A stretch of 64,000 nt of DNA from CAVVIG01 sp050249955. Lineage in GTDB: Bacteria; Acidobacteriota; Vicinamibacteria; Vicinamibacterales; CAVVIG01. Under the pieces are notes generated by a model, which did not search any database, was not told the DNA's origin, and saw only the letters and a list, made by a program, of their open reading frames with translations. Both the position numbers and the translations under genes were made by a program. Below are positions 25,373 to 34,232 of the stretch, piece by piece. The DNA is taken from NCBI GenBank assembly GCA_050249955.1, contig JBFWPN010000008.1, positions 62,001 through 126,000 of the forward strand, in the 5' to 3' direction. The number at the start of each line of letters is the position of its first letter. Positions within the stretch are counted from its first letter, which is position 1.

Positions 25373-28255
25373 ATGGACACCCCGGCGCTCGAGCGCGACC
25401 TCAGGTCGACCCTCTCGGGCGAGGTCCGCTTCGACGCGGTGTCGCGCGCGCTCTACTCCACCGACGCCAGCGTCTACCAGATCGAACCGGCCGGTGTCGT
25501 CATCCCCGCCTCACAGGACGATGTGGTGAAGGTGGTGGAGGTGTGCGGCCGACACGGCGTCTCGATCACGATACGCGGCGGCGGCACCTCGCAGGCGGGC
25601 CAGGCCATCGGCTCGGGCGTGCAGGTGGACATCTCGAAGCACGTGAACCGGCTGCTCGAGGTGAATGTCGAGGAACGCTGGGCCCGCGTCGAGCCGGGCA
25701 TTGTCCTCGATGAGCTGAACGCGGCGCTCCGCCCGCACAAGCTGCGGTTCGCCCCCGACGTGTCCACGGCCAGCCGCGCCACGCTCGGCGGCATGATGGC
25801 CAACAACTCGAGCGGGGCGCGATCCGTTCTCTACGGCAAGACCATCGACCACGTGATCGAGCAGCAGGTGGTCCTCTCCGACGGATCGGTGGTGCACTTC
25901 AGGCCGGTGCCCGCGCGTGAAGCCGACACGATTGCCGCCGGGTCGTCGCTCGAAGCCGCCTGCTACCGCACCGTGCGGCACCTGGGGCGCACCCATGCCG
26001 ACGAGATCGAGCGGCGCTTCCCGAAGGTGCTGCGCCGTGTGGGCGGCTACAACCTGGATGCCTTCACCAACTCCGATGCGCCGTGCGATCTCACGCGGCT
26101 GATGGTCGGCTCGGAAGGCACGCTGGGCGTGGTGCTCGAGGCGACGGTGCGGCTCGTGCCGCTGCCCAACGCGAAGGCGGTGCTCGCCATCCAGTTTGCC
26201 GACGTGCTCGAGGCGCTCGCGGCCACGCCCGTGATCCTCGGCCACCTGCCATCGGCAGTCGAGATCATGGACGGCTTCATCCTGGACAACACCAAGGCGA
26301 GCCCCGCCCTGCACCGCAAGCGGCAGACGTTCATCGAGGGCGACCCCGCTGCGCTCCTCTGCGTGGAGATGTACGCCGATGATGGGCGGGAGTTGCCGGG
26401 ACGGCTGGCGGCACTGGAAGCCGACCTGGTGTCGCGCGGGCTGGGATACCGATACCACCATGCGCTCGGTGCGCAGGAGCAGGCCACCATCTGGAGCCTG
26501 CGCGAAGCGGCGCTTGGTTTGTCCATGGCCACGCCTGGCGACGCGAAGTCGCTCTCGTTTGTCGAGGACACGGCAGTGGCGCCCGAGCGGCTGCGCGACT
26601 ACATCGACCGCTTCCAGGGGCTGATCCGGAAGCACGGCACGTCGGCCGGCATCTACGCACATGCGTCGGTCGGCTGCCTGCACGTGCGGCCGGTCATCAA
26701 CATGAAGACCGAGGCGGGCGTCCGCACCTTCGAGGCGCTGGCACACGACGTCGCCGACCTGGTGCTGGAGTTCGGCGGGGCCCTCTCTGGCGAACATGGC
26801 GACGGGCTGGTCCGCAGCCCGTTCATGGAAAAGATGTTCGGCCCCACGCTCTACCAGGCCTTCCGCGAGGTGAAGCGAACGTTCGACCCGGACGGCCTCT
26901 TCAACCCGGGCAAGATCGTCGACGCGCCGCCGCTGACGGCGAACCTGCGCTACGGCCCCGCCTACCGCACGAAGCCGGCAGACACCTTCTTCGAGTACGA
27001 AGGGCATGGCGGCATTGCCGGCGCCGTGGAGATGTGCAGCGGGCTCGGCGTGTGCCGCAAGACGCTCGACGGCACCATGTGCCCCTCCTACATGGCCACG
27101 CGGGACGAAACGCACGCCACGCGGGGCCGCGCGAACGTACTGCGGCTCACGATGGCGGGTCGTCTCGATGAAGCCGGCCTTGGTGACGAGGGGATGAAAG
27201 AGGTGATGAGCCTCTGCCTCGAGTGCCGGGCGTGCAAGGCCGAATGCCCCGTCGGCGTCGACGTGGCGCGGTTCAAGAGCGAGTTCCTGGCCGACTACTA
27301 CCGGCGCCGCGGCACGCCGCTCCGCGCCCGCCTGCTCGGCCACGCCCACGACCTGGGCCGCTGGGGCAGCCGCCTCGCGCCGCTGTCGAACCTCGTGGCC
27401 AGGAGCGGCGTGGCGCGCTGGGTGAACGAGCAGTTGTTCGGGCTGGACCAGCGCCGCGTGCCGCCGGCCTGGGCGGCGGAGCCATTCACCGCGCAATACG
27501 CGCGCGCGTTCGGAGCGCCCACGGGTGACGTCGACGTGCACCTGTTCGTCGACACCTTCACCAACTTCCACACGCCAGCCGTCGGCCTGGCTGGCACGCG
27601 CGTGATCGAGCGCATGGGTCGACGCACGGCGCTGGCCCCGAACGTGTGCTGCGGGCGTCCGCTCATTTCGCAGGGCCTGCTCGCCGAAGCCCGCGAACTG
27701 GCCGCGCAGAACACGGAACGGCTGCACGCGGCGGCCGAGCGCGGCGTGCCGCTCGTGTTCTTCGAGCCGAGCTGCCTCTCCGCCATTCGCGAAGACGCCC
27801 CGGACCTGCTGCGCGGCGAGGCCCGCGCGCGCGCGAAGCGGGTCGCGGCACAGGCCGTGCTCTTCGAGGAGTTCGCGGCACGGAACTGGCCGGACGCCCT
27901 GCCATTGCGCAACGGACCTTCGCGCGTGCTGCTGCACGGGCACTGCCACCAGAAGTCCATGGGCGCACTGGAGCCGGCGAAGGCGCTGCTTGGCCGCATC
28001 CCGAACACCACCGTGGTCGACCTCGATGCCGGCTGTTGCGGCATGGCCGGCTCGTTCGGCTACGATCGCGACCGCTACGAGGTGTCGCGTGCCATTGGCG
28101 AGCGCCGCCTGCTGCCGGCGGCGCGGTCGCTGGCGACCGGCGAGGTGCTGGTGGCCAGTGGCACCTCGTGTCGTCATCAGGTGGAAGACTTCACCGGCGT
28201 CCGCGCGCTGCACGCGGCCGAACTCGTCTCGTCCCTCCTACCGGAGCCTGCATGA
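25373..28255 (+). CDS. FAD-linked 2-hydroxyacid dehydrogenase fused to Fe-S/CCG domains
   Basis: A ~960-residue fusion. The N-terminal half is a GlcD-type FAD-binding oxidoreductase (ITIRGGGTSQAGQAIGSGVQ, MMANNSSGARSVLYGKTIDH, LMVGSEGTLGVVLEATVRLV, and the C-terminal FNPGKIVD). Then comes a ferredoxin-like part with cysteine clusters (CSGLGVCRK...MCPSY and CLECRACKAECP), and a C-terminal cysteine-rich CCG region (NVCCGRPL, DLDAGCCGMAGSFG). This is the architecture of D-2-hydroxyglutarate/D-lactate dehydrogenases that pass electrons to the membrane. Upstream ATGs at 25358 and 25361 are alternatives. The stop overlaps the next start (ATGA at 28252), so the carrier is translationally coupled. 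Confidence 0.88.
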   Translation: MDTPALERDLRSTLSGEVRFDAVSRALYSTDASVYQIEPAGVVIPASQDDVVKVVEVCGRHGVSITIRGGGTSQAGQAIGSGVQVDISKHVNRLLEVNVEERWARVEPGIVLDELNAALRPHKLRFAPDVSTASRATLGGMMANNSSGARSVLYGKTIDHVIEQQVVLSDGSVVHFRPVPAREADTIAAGSSLEAACYRTVRHLGRTHADEIERRFPKVLRRVGGYNLDAFTNSDAPCDLTRLMVGSEGTLGVVLEATVRLVPLPNAKAVLAIQFADVLEALAATPVILGHLPSAVEIMDGFILDNTKASPALHRKRQTFIEGDPAALLCVEMYADDGRELPGRLAALEADLVSRGLGYRYHHALGAQEQATIWSLREAALGLSMATPGDAKSLSFVEDTAVAPERLRDYIDRFQGLIRKHGTSAGIYAHASVGCLHVRPVINMKTEAGVRTFEALAHDVADLVLEFGGALSGEHGDGLVRSPFMEKMFGPTLYQAFREVKRTFDPDGLFNPGKIVDAPPLTANLRYGPAYRTKPADTFFEYEGHGGIAGAVEMCSGLGVCRKTLDGTMCPSYMATRDETHATRGRANVLRLTMAGRLDEAGLGDEGMKEVMSLCLECRACKAECPVGVDVARFKSEFLADYYRRRGTPLRARLLGHAHDLGRWGSRLAPLSNLVARSGVARWVNEQLFGLDQRRVPPAWAAEPFTAQYARAFGAPTGDVDVHLFVDTFTNFHTPAVGLAGTRVIERMGRRTALAPNVCCGRPLISQGLLAEARELAAQNTERLHAAAERGVPLVFFEPSCLSAIREDAPDLLRGEARARAKRVAAQAVLFEEFAARNWPDALPLRNGPSRVLLHGHCHQKSMGALEPAKALLGRIPNTTVVDLDAGCCGMAGSFGYDRDRYEVSRAIGERRLLPAARSLATGEVLVASGTSCRHQVEDFTGVRALHAAELVSSLLPEPA

Positions 28256-29511
28256 ACCTTGCTGTCATCTCGGTGGCTGCGCTGGCCATCGCCGTCACCA
28301 TCAGCTGCGTGACGGAAATCAACGTCGGCGTGCTCGCCCTGGCGATGGCGTGGATCATCGGCGTCTACATCGGCGGCATCCCGATCAACACCGTGATCGG
28401 CGGCTTCCCCACGCCGCTGTTCCTCACGCTGACCGGCGTCACGCTGCTGTTCGCGCTGGCGCAGACCAACGGCACCCTCGACCGCCTGGCGCATCACGCC
28501 GTTCGTGCCTGCCGCGGCAACCGGGGCATCGTCCCCATCATGTTCTTCCTGCTCGGTGCGGGCCTGGCGTCGATGGGACCGGGCAACATTGCCACGGCGG
28601 CGCTCGTGGCGCCCATGGCCATGAGCACCGCGGCACGGGCGGGCATTCCGGCCTTCCTCATGGCCATCATGGTGGGCAACGGGGCGAATGCCGGTTCGGT
28701 CTCCCCCTTCGCCCCCACCGGCATCATCGTCAACGGCTTGATGGCCCGAATCGGGATGCCCGGCCACAGCTTCGACACCTATGTCGCGAACCTGCTCGCG
28801 CACGCGGCGGTGGCGTTCAGCGGCTACTTCCTCTTTGGCGGGCTGAAGCTGTTCGCGAAGTCGGACGTCACGCCGTCGGGAGCGCATGCGGTGGACGACC
28901 TGCCGAAGACCGAGGCCGACGCGCCCTTCACCGGCGCGCAGTGGGCCACGCTGGCGGTGATTGCGCTGCTGCTGGTGGGCGTGATCCTCTTCGAGGTGAA
29001 CGTCGGGTTCGGCGCGTTTGCCGGGTCGGTGGTGCTGATCCTCACGCGCTGCGCCGACGACAAGGAGGCGGTGAAGCGGATGCCGTGGCGGGTGATCCTC
29101 ATGGTGACCGGCGTCACCGTGCTCATCGCGATTCTCGAGAAGGCGCAGGGCATCGACCTGCTCGTCTCGTGGGTGGCGCGCATCTCCACCGCCGGCAGCG
29201 TCACCGCCGTCGTCGCCTTCATCATCGGCATCATCTCGGTTTACAGCAGCACCTCCGGCGTCGTGCTCCCGGCGTTCCTGCCCATGGCGCCCGGCCTTGC
29301 CGAACAGCTCGGGCTTGCGAGCGGCCTCGGCATTGCGAAGGCCATGATTGTCGGCGGCCATCTCGTCGACGTGTCGCCGCTCTCCACCATCGGCGCACTC
29401 TGCATTGCCGGCGTCGCCGGAGACGATGTGCGGCCGCTGTTCAACAAGCTGCTGGCGTGGGGGCTGTCGATGGCGGTGATCGGCGCGGCGATCTGCTGGC
29501 TCGTGTTCTGA
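28252..29511 (+). CDS. MatC-like dicarboxylate carrier of the IT superfamily
   Basis: A 419-residue integral membrane protein with about ten to twelve hydrophobic helices. The N-terminal half matches the MatC_N domain (VTEINVGVLALAMAWIIGVY, FPTPLFLTLTGVTLLFALAQ), and GPGNIATAALVAPMAM is a typical substrate-site loop. Members transport malonate or other dicarboxylates with H+ or Na+. Translational coupling to the hydroxyacid dehydrogenase suggests that it imports that enzyme's substrate (inference). It ends in a repeat-rich spacer. Confidence 0.83.
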   Translation: MNLAVISVAALAIAVTISCVTEINVGVLALAMAWIIGVYIGGIPINTVIGGFPTPLFLTLTGVTLLFALAQTNGTLDRLAHHAVRACRGNRGIVPIMFFLLGAGLASMGPGNIATAALVAPMAMSTAARAGIPAFLMAIMVGNGANAGSVSPFAPTGIIVNGLMARIGMPGHSFDTYVANLLAHAAVAFSGYFLFGGLKLFAKSDVTPSGAHAVDDLPKTEADAPFTGAQWATLAVIALLLVGVILFEVNVGFGAFAGSVVLILTRCADDKEAVKRMPWRVILMVTGVTVLIAILEKAQGIDLLVSWVARISTAGSVTAVVAFIIGIISVYSSTSGVVLPAFLPMAPGLAEQLGLASGLGIAKAMIVGGHLVDVSPLSTIGALCIAGVAGDDVRPLFNKLLAWGLSMAVIGAAICWLVF

Positions 29512-29564
29512 CCCGCCGCGTGCGGGCGCGGCGTCGTGGCCGCGGCGGGGCGTCATGCTTCCGG

Positions 29565-29745
29565 CGCGGCATCACTCCGCCCACCCCGACAGCGAGCCGG
29601 AAAAGCCCACCTGCGGCGAGGTGTCGGCAGACTACGCGGCCCCCCCGAGACCCCGCTAGGACTTCGGCGCCTCCGGTGCGCTTTTCGCGAGGGGGAGCGG
29701 CTCGCGTCGGAATGGTGGGCTCCGCGACGCCGCGCCGGGCCTGCA
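29565..29745 (-). repeat. R2 mosaic intergenic element, copy b
   Basis: Inverted relative to copy a. It contains CCGGAAAAGCCCACCTGCGG, then GAGGTGTCGGC, CCGAGACCCCGCTAGGACTT, and GTGCGCTTTTCGCG. The first segment matches copies a, c and d; the last ~60 bases match copy e at 50478-50545. The most complete copy in the window, 68 bp from R1 copy E. Confidence 0.75.
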
Positions 29746-29812
29746 CTGAGACCGCGACCGTGGGGGTAGCGCGCCCGGAAATGCTGCGGGCTGGCGGGAG
29801 TCGTCACGCACG

Positions 29813-30008
29813 ATGAGGCGGGGCGTCGTGCTGGAGGCCGGCCGTAGAGCGCGGCGAGCGCCAGCGAGAGATGGAAACGGCCCGCAGGCAACCCGTACGC
29901 GCGGAGGGACGGCATTCCGTGCCGACGCGCAAGCCCACCGGCAGAAGCCGAGGAGCCGTTTCCCGCCGCGCGGCTCGGACGCGCCGGAAGCATGATGCTC
30001 CGCCTCAG
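29813..30008 (-). repeat. R1 palindromic intergenic element, copy E
   Basis: A 196-bp copy between convergent genes. The inner arms are GGAAACGG/CCGTTTCC as in copy D. The right terminal arm AGCATGATGCTCCGCC differs from copies B/C at three bases; in the strand shown each becomes a G-T (G-U) pair rather than a clash. The central hairpin has one mismatch. Confidence 0.88.
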
Positions 30009-30042
30009 TCTGGCGTGCCGGGCCCGCGCGTCAGGAGCTGTC

Positions 30043-30699
30043 TCACCCGACGTCCGGCGCGGCGCCCTGCGCTGTCCACGCCTGCAGCAGCGCCTGCTCG
30101 AACACCTCGGCCCGCTGTGCGCCGGACACGGCGAACTTCATGTCGAACACGAAGAAGGGGACGCCCGAGATCCCGATGTCGCGCGCCACCGCGAGGTCCG
30201 CGTCCACGCTGTCGGCGTAGGTGCCGTCGATCAGCGCCTGCCGCAGCGCCGCCTCGTCGAGGCCGACCTCCGCGCCGAGCGTGACGAGCGACGCCGGGTC
30301 GAACACCGACCGTCCCTCGCTGAAGTAGGCACGGAACAGCCGCTCGATTGCAGCGTCCTGCCGGCCCACCGCGTCCGCGGCCGCCACCACCTCGTGCGCC
30401 GCGCGCGTGTTGCCGCTGGTCCCTTCACCACCGAGGAACGTCAGCCCCACCGACCGGAAGGTCTGCGCCATCTGCTCGTCCAGCGCAGCCACCCGCTCGT
30501 CGGTCAGCCCGTACTTGGCTTTCAGCCGGTCGCGTCGGCTGGTCACTTCGCCGGGCACCGCCGTGGGATCGAGCTGGAACGCGTGGTGGCGCACCACCAC
30601 GTCGCTTCGGTGCGGGAAACGGCTCAGGGCCTCTTCGAAGCGGCGCTTGCCGACGTAGCACCAGGGGCAGACGATGTCGGACCAGATGTCGACGTGCAT
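30043..30699 (-). CDS. FrnE/DsbA-family thiol oxidoreductase
   Basis: A 218-residue cytoplasmic protein of the DsbA fold. MHVDIWSDIVCPWCYVGKRR places the CPWC redox pair at residues 11-14, typical of FrnE and 2-hydroxychromene-2-carboxylate-isomerase-like proteins. The cis-proline region is GISGVPFFVFDMKFAVSGAQ. The ATG at 30699 matches the family start; an in-frame GTG/ATG upstream would add 15 residues. No signal peptide, so it is probably a cytosolic disulphide oxidoreductase or isomerase that helps oxidative stress resistance. The divergent lipoprotein gene starts 209 bp away. Confidence 0.87.
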   Translation of the reverse strand: MHVDIWSDIVCPWCYVGKRRFEEALSRFPHRSDVVVRHHAFQLDPTAVPGEVTSRRDRLKAKYGLTDERVAALDEQMAQTFRSVGLTFLGGEGTSGNTRAAHEVVAAADAVGRQDAAIERLFRAYFSEGRSVFDPASLVTLGAEVGLDEAALRQALIDGTYADSVDADLAVARDIGISGVPFFVFDMKFAVSGAQRAEVFEQALLQAWTAQGAAPDVG

Positions 30700-30908
30700 C
30701 TGGGTATTGTCGCCCGGGAACCGGTCGCTATAATCCCACCCCATTCACCAGACCCACCGTCCCAGGGCGCTACCCGTCTTAGTGCGACGCGGGGAGTTCT
30801 CCGGACGCGTCCGTCCAAGTCGAGGCAGGGCCGCTCATCGCGAGCGGTCGGATTCATCCAGGCGGGCCGGGGCCTCCAGTCGAACCTCGCCAGCTTTCCG
30901 GAACGGAG

Positions 30909-32597
30909 ATGTGTGTGGCTAACTCACCCTGGTATCGACGCGTCGGCACTCCCTCCCTGATGGCAATGCTGCTTGCCAGCACCGGTTGCGCAACCGGGAT
31001 CGAGGTGACGCGTGTGACGTCGCCCGTCGCGATCCAGCGAGGCAACCCCTGGAACCTGCCGATGACCCGCTTCACCGCCAGCATCACGCGGCACATCGTC
31101 GGCTGCGGAGCAGAGATCAAGGGGAGGGTCGAGGTGCTGCCGACAGCGGGCGTTGCCGTGGACGATGCCCAGCGGTACGTGCTCAGGTCGAAAGGCACGT
31201 GGGCCACCAGTGACATCACCTCGGCGCTGGCCCCGAGCGGAGTCAGCCTCGGCCTGAACGCCCAGTCGACCGACACGACCGCCACAGTCATCTCGAACGT
31301 GATCGGCACCGTGGCCCAGATCGCGATCAGCCTCGCAGCCGGGGCGGCGATACCACTTCCACCTGTGCCGCCGGAGCCTGACGATGTTCCGCCACCCCCT
31401 CCACCGAAGGCGGAGCTGTGCAACGACAAGGTTGCCGCGGCGGTCCGGGAACTCTATCCGGAGGAGGGGTCGGGCGCCGTTGCCCTCAAGAAGCGGGTCG
31501 AGGAAGCCACGGCGAACCTGGAACTGGCCACGGCTCGGGTAGAACTGCTGGCCGCGCAGGCCAAACTCGATCGGTCACTGAGGCCGGAGCTCGTGGCGGC
31601 GCTCGGCCAGCAGGCAGACCGAAAGAGGGAACTGGACGCCCTGCAGAAGACCATGGCTGGACACCTGAAGCTGACCAGCCACGTACAGTCCGTCGTCTGG
31701 CCGCCGACGTCGTCCGAGTTCAGCACCCCGACCCCCTTCGCCATACCAGAAAGCGTGCTCGACGACTGGCTGACGCCGCAGGCGGACAGACCGCAGGCTC
31801 GCGCCAGATTCGCCGTGCACTTTGCCCTCTACCGTCGCAATCCACCCGATTCCGGCTGGCATCCGGCAGGAACGCTGATGAACGGCAATACCGCCGTGAA
31901 CGTCAGTCAGGGCGTTCCAGTGCGGCTGGCACAAATGGGGAGACTGCTGACCTGCGTCGAGTCCGCCTGTCCGACGACCTCACTCGAGGAGGGCGCCGGG
32001 CTGGACCCGAAGCACTCGGCCACGGAGGTGGCGGTGCTGCAACTTGGCCAGATCTACATGGTGCCTGTAGCCGGCGGGCATTTCCGATCAGAGAGCGCGG
32101 CGATCACGCTGAACGATGCCGGACTCCCAACCTCCATTCAGAGCAGCGAGAAGGTGGCCGCCGCGGCGGTCGCCAGCGGAGCAGCGAAGGACGCCGCGAC
32201 ACAGATTGCGTCGCTGCCGCGGCAGGTTGATGCGGCACAACTGGCACGAACCGAGACGGAGCTGAAGCAGATCAAGGCCAACGCAGACCTGGCGGCGGCC
32301 ATCGCCAACGGCGACGCGCAAGGGCAGACGTCCCTCCTGGCGGCCCAGGCTGCCTTGATCAATGCGCAGACGAATCTTGCCACGGCGAAGACCAATGCGG
32401 GGCTTCCACTGCAGACGGCCGAGGCCTCGGCCCAGACCGCCTTGCTCAACGCGCAGGCGGCGCTGGCGAACGCACAGGCCAACGCACAGAACATCGACCA
32501 GACCAGTGCCTGGGCGGCACAGGCAGCGCTGGCGAACGCGCAGGCCGCTCAGATCAATGCGGCAGCAGCGCTGGCGAGAGCCCAGGCGGCGAACTGA
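30909..32597 (+). CDS. Large lipoprotein with Ala/Gln/Asn-rich coiled-coil tail
   Basis: A 562-residue protein with a lipobox LLASTGC (C27). After a beta-rich region of ~130 residues comes a proline-rich linker (VPPEPDDVPPPPPP), a helical segment (~170-250), a mixed domain (~265-390), and then ~150 residues almost wholly Ala, Gln, Asn and Thr with seven-residue spacing (QAALANAQANAQN). The tail is a predicted long coiled coil. I do not recognise the family. The papain-like peptidase gene begins 7 bp after the stop, so the pair is surely an operon. The start could also be the GTG at 30915, two codons in. Confidence 0.7.
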   Translation: MCVANSPWYRRVGTPSLMAMLLASTGCATGIEVTRVTSPVAIQRGNPWNLPMTRFTASITRHIVGCGAEIKGRVEVLPTAGVAVDDAQRYVLRSKGTWATSDITSALAPSGVSLGLNAQSTDTTATVISNVIGTVAQIAISLAAGAAIPLPPVPPEPDDVPPPPPPKAELCNDKVAAAVRELYPEEGSGAVALKKRVEEATANLELATARVELLAAQAKLDRSLRPELVAALGQQADRKRELDALQKTMAGHLKLTSHVQSVVWPPTSSEFSTPTPFAIPESVLDDWLTPQADRPQARARFAVHFALYRRNPPDSGWHPAGTLMNGNTAVNVSQGVPVRLAQMGRLLTCVESACPTTSLEEGAGLDPKHSATEVAVLQLGQIYMVPVAGGHFRSESAAITLNDAGLPTSIQSSEKVAAAAVASGAAKDAATQIASLPRQVDAAQLARTETELKQIKANADLAAAIANGDAQGQTSLLAAQAALINAQTNLATAKTNAGLPLQTAEASAQTALLNAQAALANAQANAQNIDQTSAWAAQAALANAQAAQINAAAALARAQAAN

Positions 32598-32604
32598 GGC
32601 TGGC

Positions 32605-33417
32605 ATGAGTCTGAACAATGACGCAGAAGACCACCCGCTCGCGAAGGCCTACAGGCACTTCCGCTTTCCGGAGCCACCCCCTCGCATTCAGTGGGAAGGC
32701 GAGGCCGAACTCGAGCGGCTCGACGCGCCTGCCGCGGTGCCTCCGCCGTTCGACTGGAGAAAGCTGGTGCCTCTGTCCCCTGCCTCGCATCAGGGCAGGT
32801 GCAACGCGTGCACGAGCTTTGCGATTGCGGCGACCATCGAGGCGCACTGGCTGATCGCCCATCGCGACCAGCCAATCAGCGTGTCCGCTGGATTCATCCA
32901 CACCTGCCTGGGGCACAGGGGCAATGCCGACGCGCACGCCGTCTGCCAGTCAGGCGTCGACCTCTTTGCCGCGCTCGCGCTCGTCCGAACGGCCGGCTTT
33001 GCGCAGCGCCGGATTGGCGACTACCCGTTTCCGGCCACCTCGTGTCCAACCACCGGGGTGTCGCCAGGGCTGCGCCGGTTCGCGGCTGTTCGCAGCGCCG
33101 CAGACGCGATGCGTGAGATCGCGACGCGCGGACCGATTCTGGCCGACATGTACATCTGGGCCGACTTCTTCGACTACACGACGGTCAGGGCCCCGGCGTA
33201 CGTGCCTGACGTGACGCGCGAGGGTCCCTATCCGCACTCGGTATGCGTGGTGGGCTTCGACGCGCGCGGCTGGATCATCAGGAACAGCTTGGGGCCGACG
33301 TGGGGCGACGGAGTGGGATGTGCGGTCGTCCCCTATGGCCTCTGCGCGCTGCTGGGGGGAGCGCCTCCACCGGGAGGAGTGGCCCGGCAGGCGTACGCGA
33401 TCGAGCTCGCCGTCTGA
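32605..33417 (+). CDS. Papain-like (C1) cysteine peptidase without signal peptide
   Basis: A 270-residue protein. The whole papain catalytic set is visible: oxyanion Q63 and nucleophile C69 in HQGRCNACTSF (papain has GxCGSCWAF), H211 in YPHSVCVVGFD, and N227 in IIRNSLGPTWGDGVG. The tryptophan normally after the nucleophile is Thr here. The ~50-residue N-terminal part (HPLAKAYRHFRFPEPPPRIQ) is too short for a normal propeptide. There is no signal peptide or membrane segment, unlike its lipoprotein partner 7 bp upstream. A processing or effector role within a two-gene module is possible; the substrate is unknown. Confidence 0.82.
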   Translation: MSLNNDAEDHPLAKAYRHFRFPEPPPRIQWEGEAELERLDAPAAVPPPFDWRKLVPLSPASHQGRCNACTSFAIAATIEAHWLIAHRDQPISVSAGFIHTCLGHRGNADAHAVCQSGVDLFAALALVRTAGFAQRRIGDYPFPATSCPTTGVSPGLRRFAAVRSAADAMREIATRGPILADMYIWADFFDYTTVRAPAYVPDVTREGPYPHSVCVVGFDARGWIIRNSLGPTWGDGVGCAVVPYGLCALLGGAPPPGGVARQAYAIELAV

Positions 33418-33451
33418 CCAGGCGAAGACGACTGCGATAACGTAGACAGCC

Positions 33452-34153
33452 ATGTCTGCCACGCCCGCTCCGGTCCTTCGCGACTTCCTGGCCGATCCCG
33501 CTCGTCCGGAACACACCCTCACCTACCACGAGTTGCAAGGTTTCCTCTTCGCCGTGGCCTGTTCGCCCGAACTGGTCATGCCCTCGGAGTGGATGCCGGT
33601 CATCTTCGACGACCAGCCGGCGGCCTACGCCTCGGAGGCCGAGGCGCAGCACGTGCTCGACCAGCTCATGACGCTCTACAACGAGGTGAACGCCACGGTG
33701 GGCGAGGAGCAGCCGCAACTCCCCGCCGACTGCACCATAGCGACCGGCGCGATGGACAACTTCGACGCCGACGCGCCGCTGGCCCTCTGGTCGCGCGGAT
33801 TCGTCCTCGGACACCAGTGGCTCGGCGAACTCTGGGAGGTGGAACTGCCCGAGGGCGCCGACGACGAACTCGGCGCCGCGCTGATGACGCTCACCTTCTT
33901 CGCGTCGCGCAGCATGGCCGAGGAACTGGCGCAGGAAGACCCGACCGGCGAGCACACCGTCCTCACGCTCGCCCCGCGCATCGTCGAGATGTGGCCGGAG
34001 GCGATGGCCTGTTACGCGTTCTTCGGCCGCACCGTGCTCGGCGAGGCGTACGCTGCCGCGGCACGCGAGCCGAGGCGCGCAGCAAAGGTGGGCCGCAACG
34101 ACCCGTGCCCATGCGGGAGCGGGAAGAAGTTCAAGCTGTGCTGCGGGAAGTAG
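33452..34153 (+). CDS. YecA/UPF0149-family protein with C-terminal SEC-C zinc motif
   Basis: A 233-residue protein. Residues ~20-190 fit the UPF0149/YecA helical domain (TYHELQGFLFAVACSPELVM, LWSRGFVLGHQWLGELWEV). The C-terminus RNDPCPCGSGKKFKLCCG (214-231) is a SEC-C zinc-binding motif of the kind found at the end of SecA. YecA-like proteins bind ribosomes or SecA-type partners via this tail. It starts 34 bp after the papain-like gene and may be read from the same transcript, but no functional link is evident. Confidence 0.88.
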   Translation: MSATPAPVLRDFLADPARPEHTLTYHELQGFLFAVACSPELVMPSEWMPVIFDDQPAAYASEAEAQHVLDQLMTLYNEVNATVGEEQPQLPADCTIATGAMDNFDADAPLALWSRGFVLGHQWLGELWEVELPEGADDELGAALMTLTFFASRSMAEELAQEDPTGEHTVLTLAPRIVEMWPEAMACYAFFGRTVLGEAYAAAAREPRRAAKVGRNDPCPCGSGKKFKLCCGK

Positions 34154-34232
34154 CCCGTGCGTATGTGGTCCTCACGAGCCCGGCCGTTCGCGCTGGCGAC
34201 GGTTCTGCAAGAGCCGAGGCAGGAGGACATAC

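Noticed and set aside
25511..28213. 900-codon minus-strand open frame across the FAD/Fe-S dehydrogenase
   Set aside because: Antisense shadow of a gene with full family motifs. Its own composition is His/Arg-rich without domains or ribosome-binding site.
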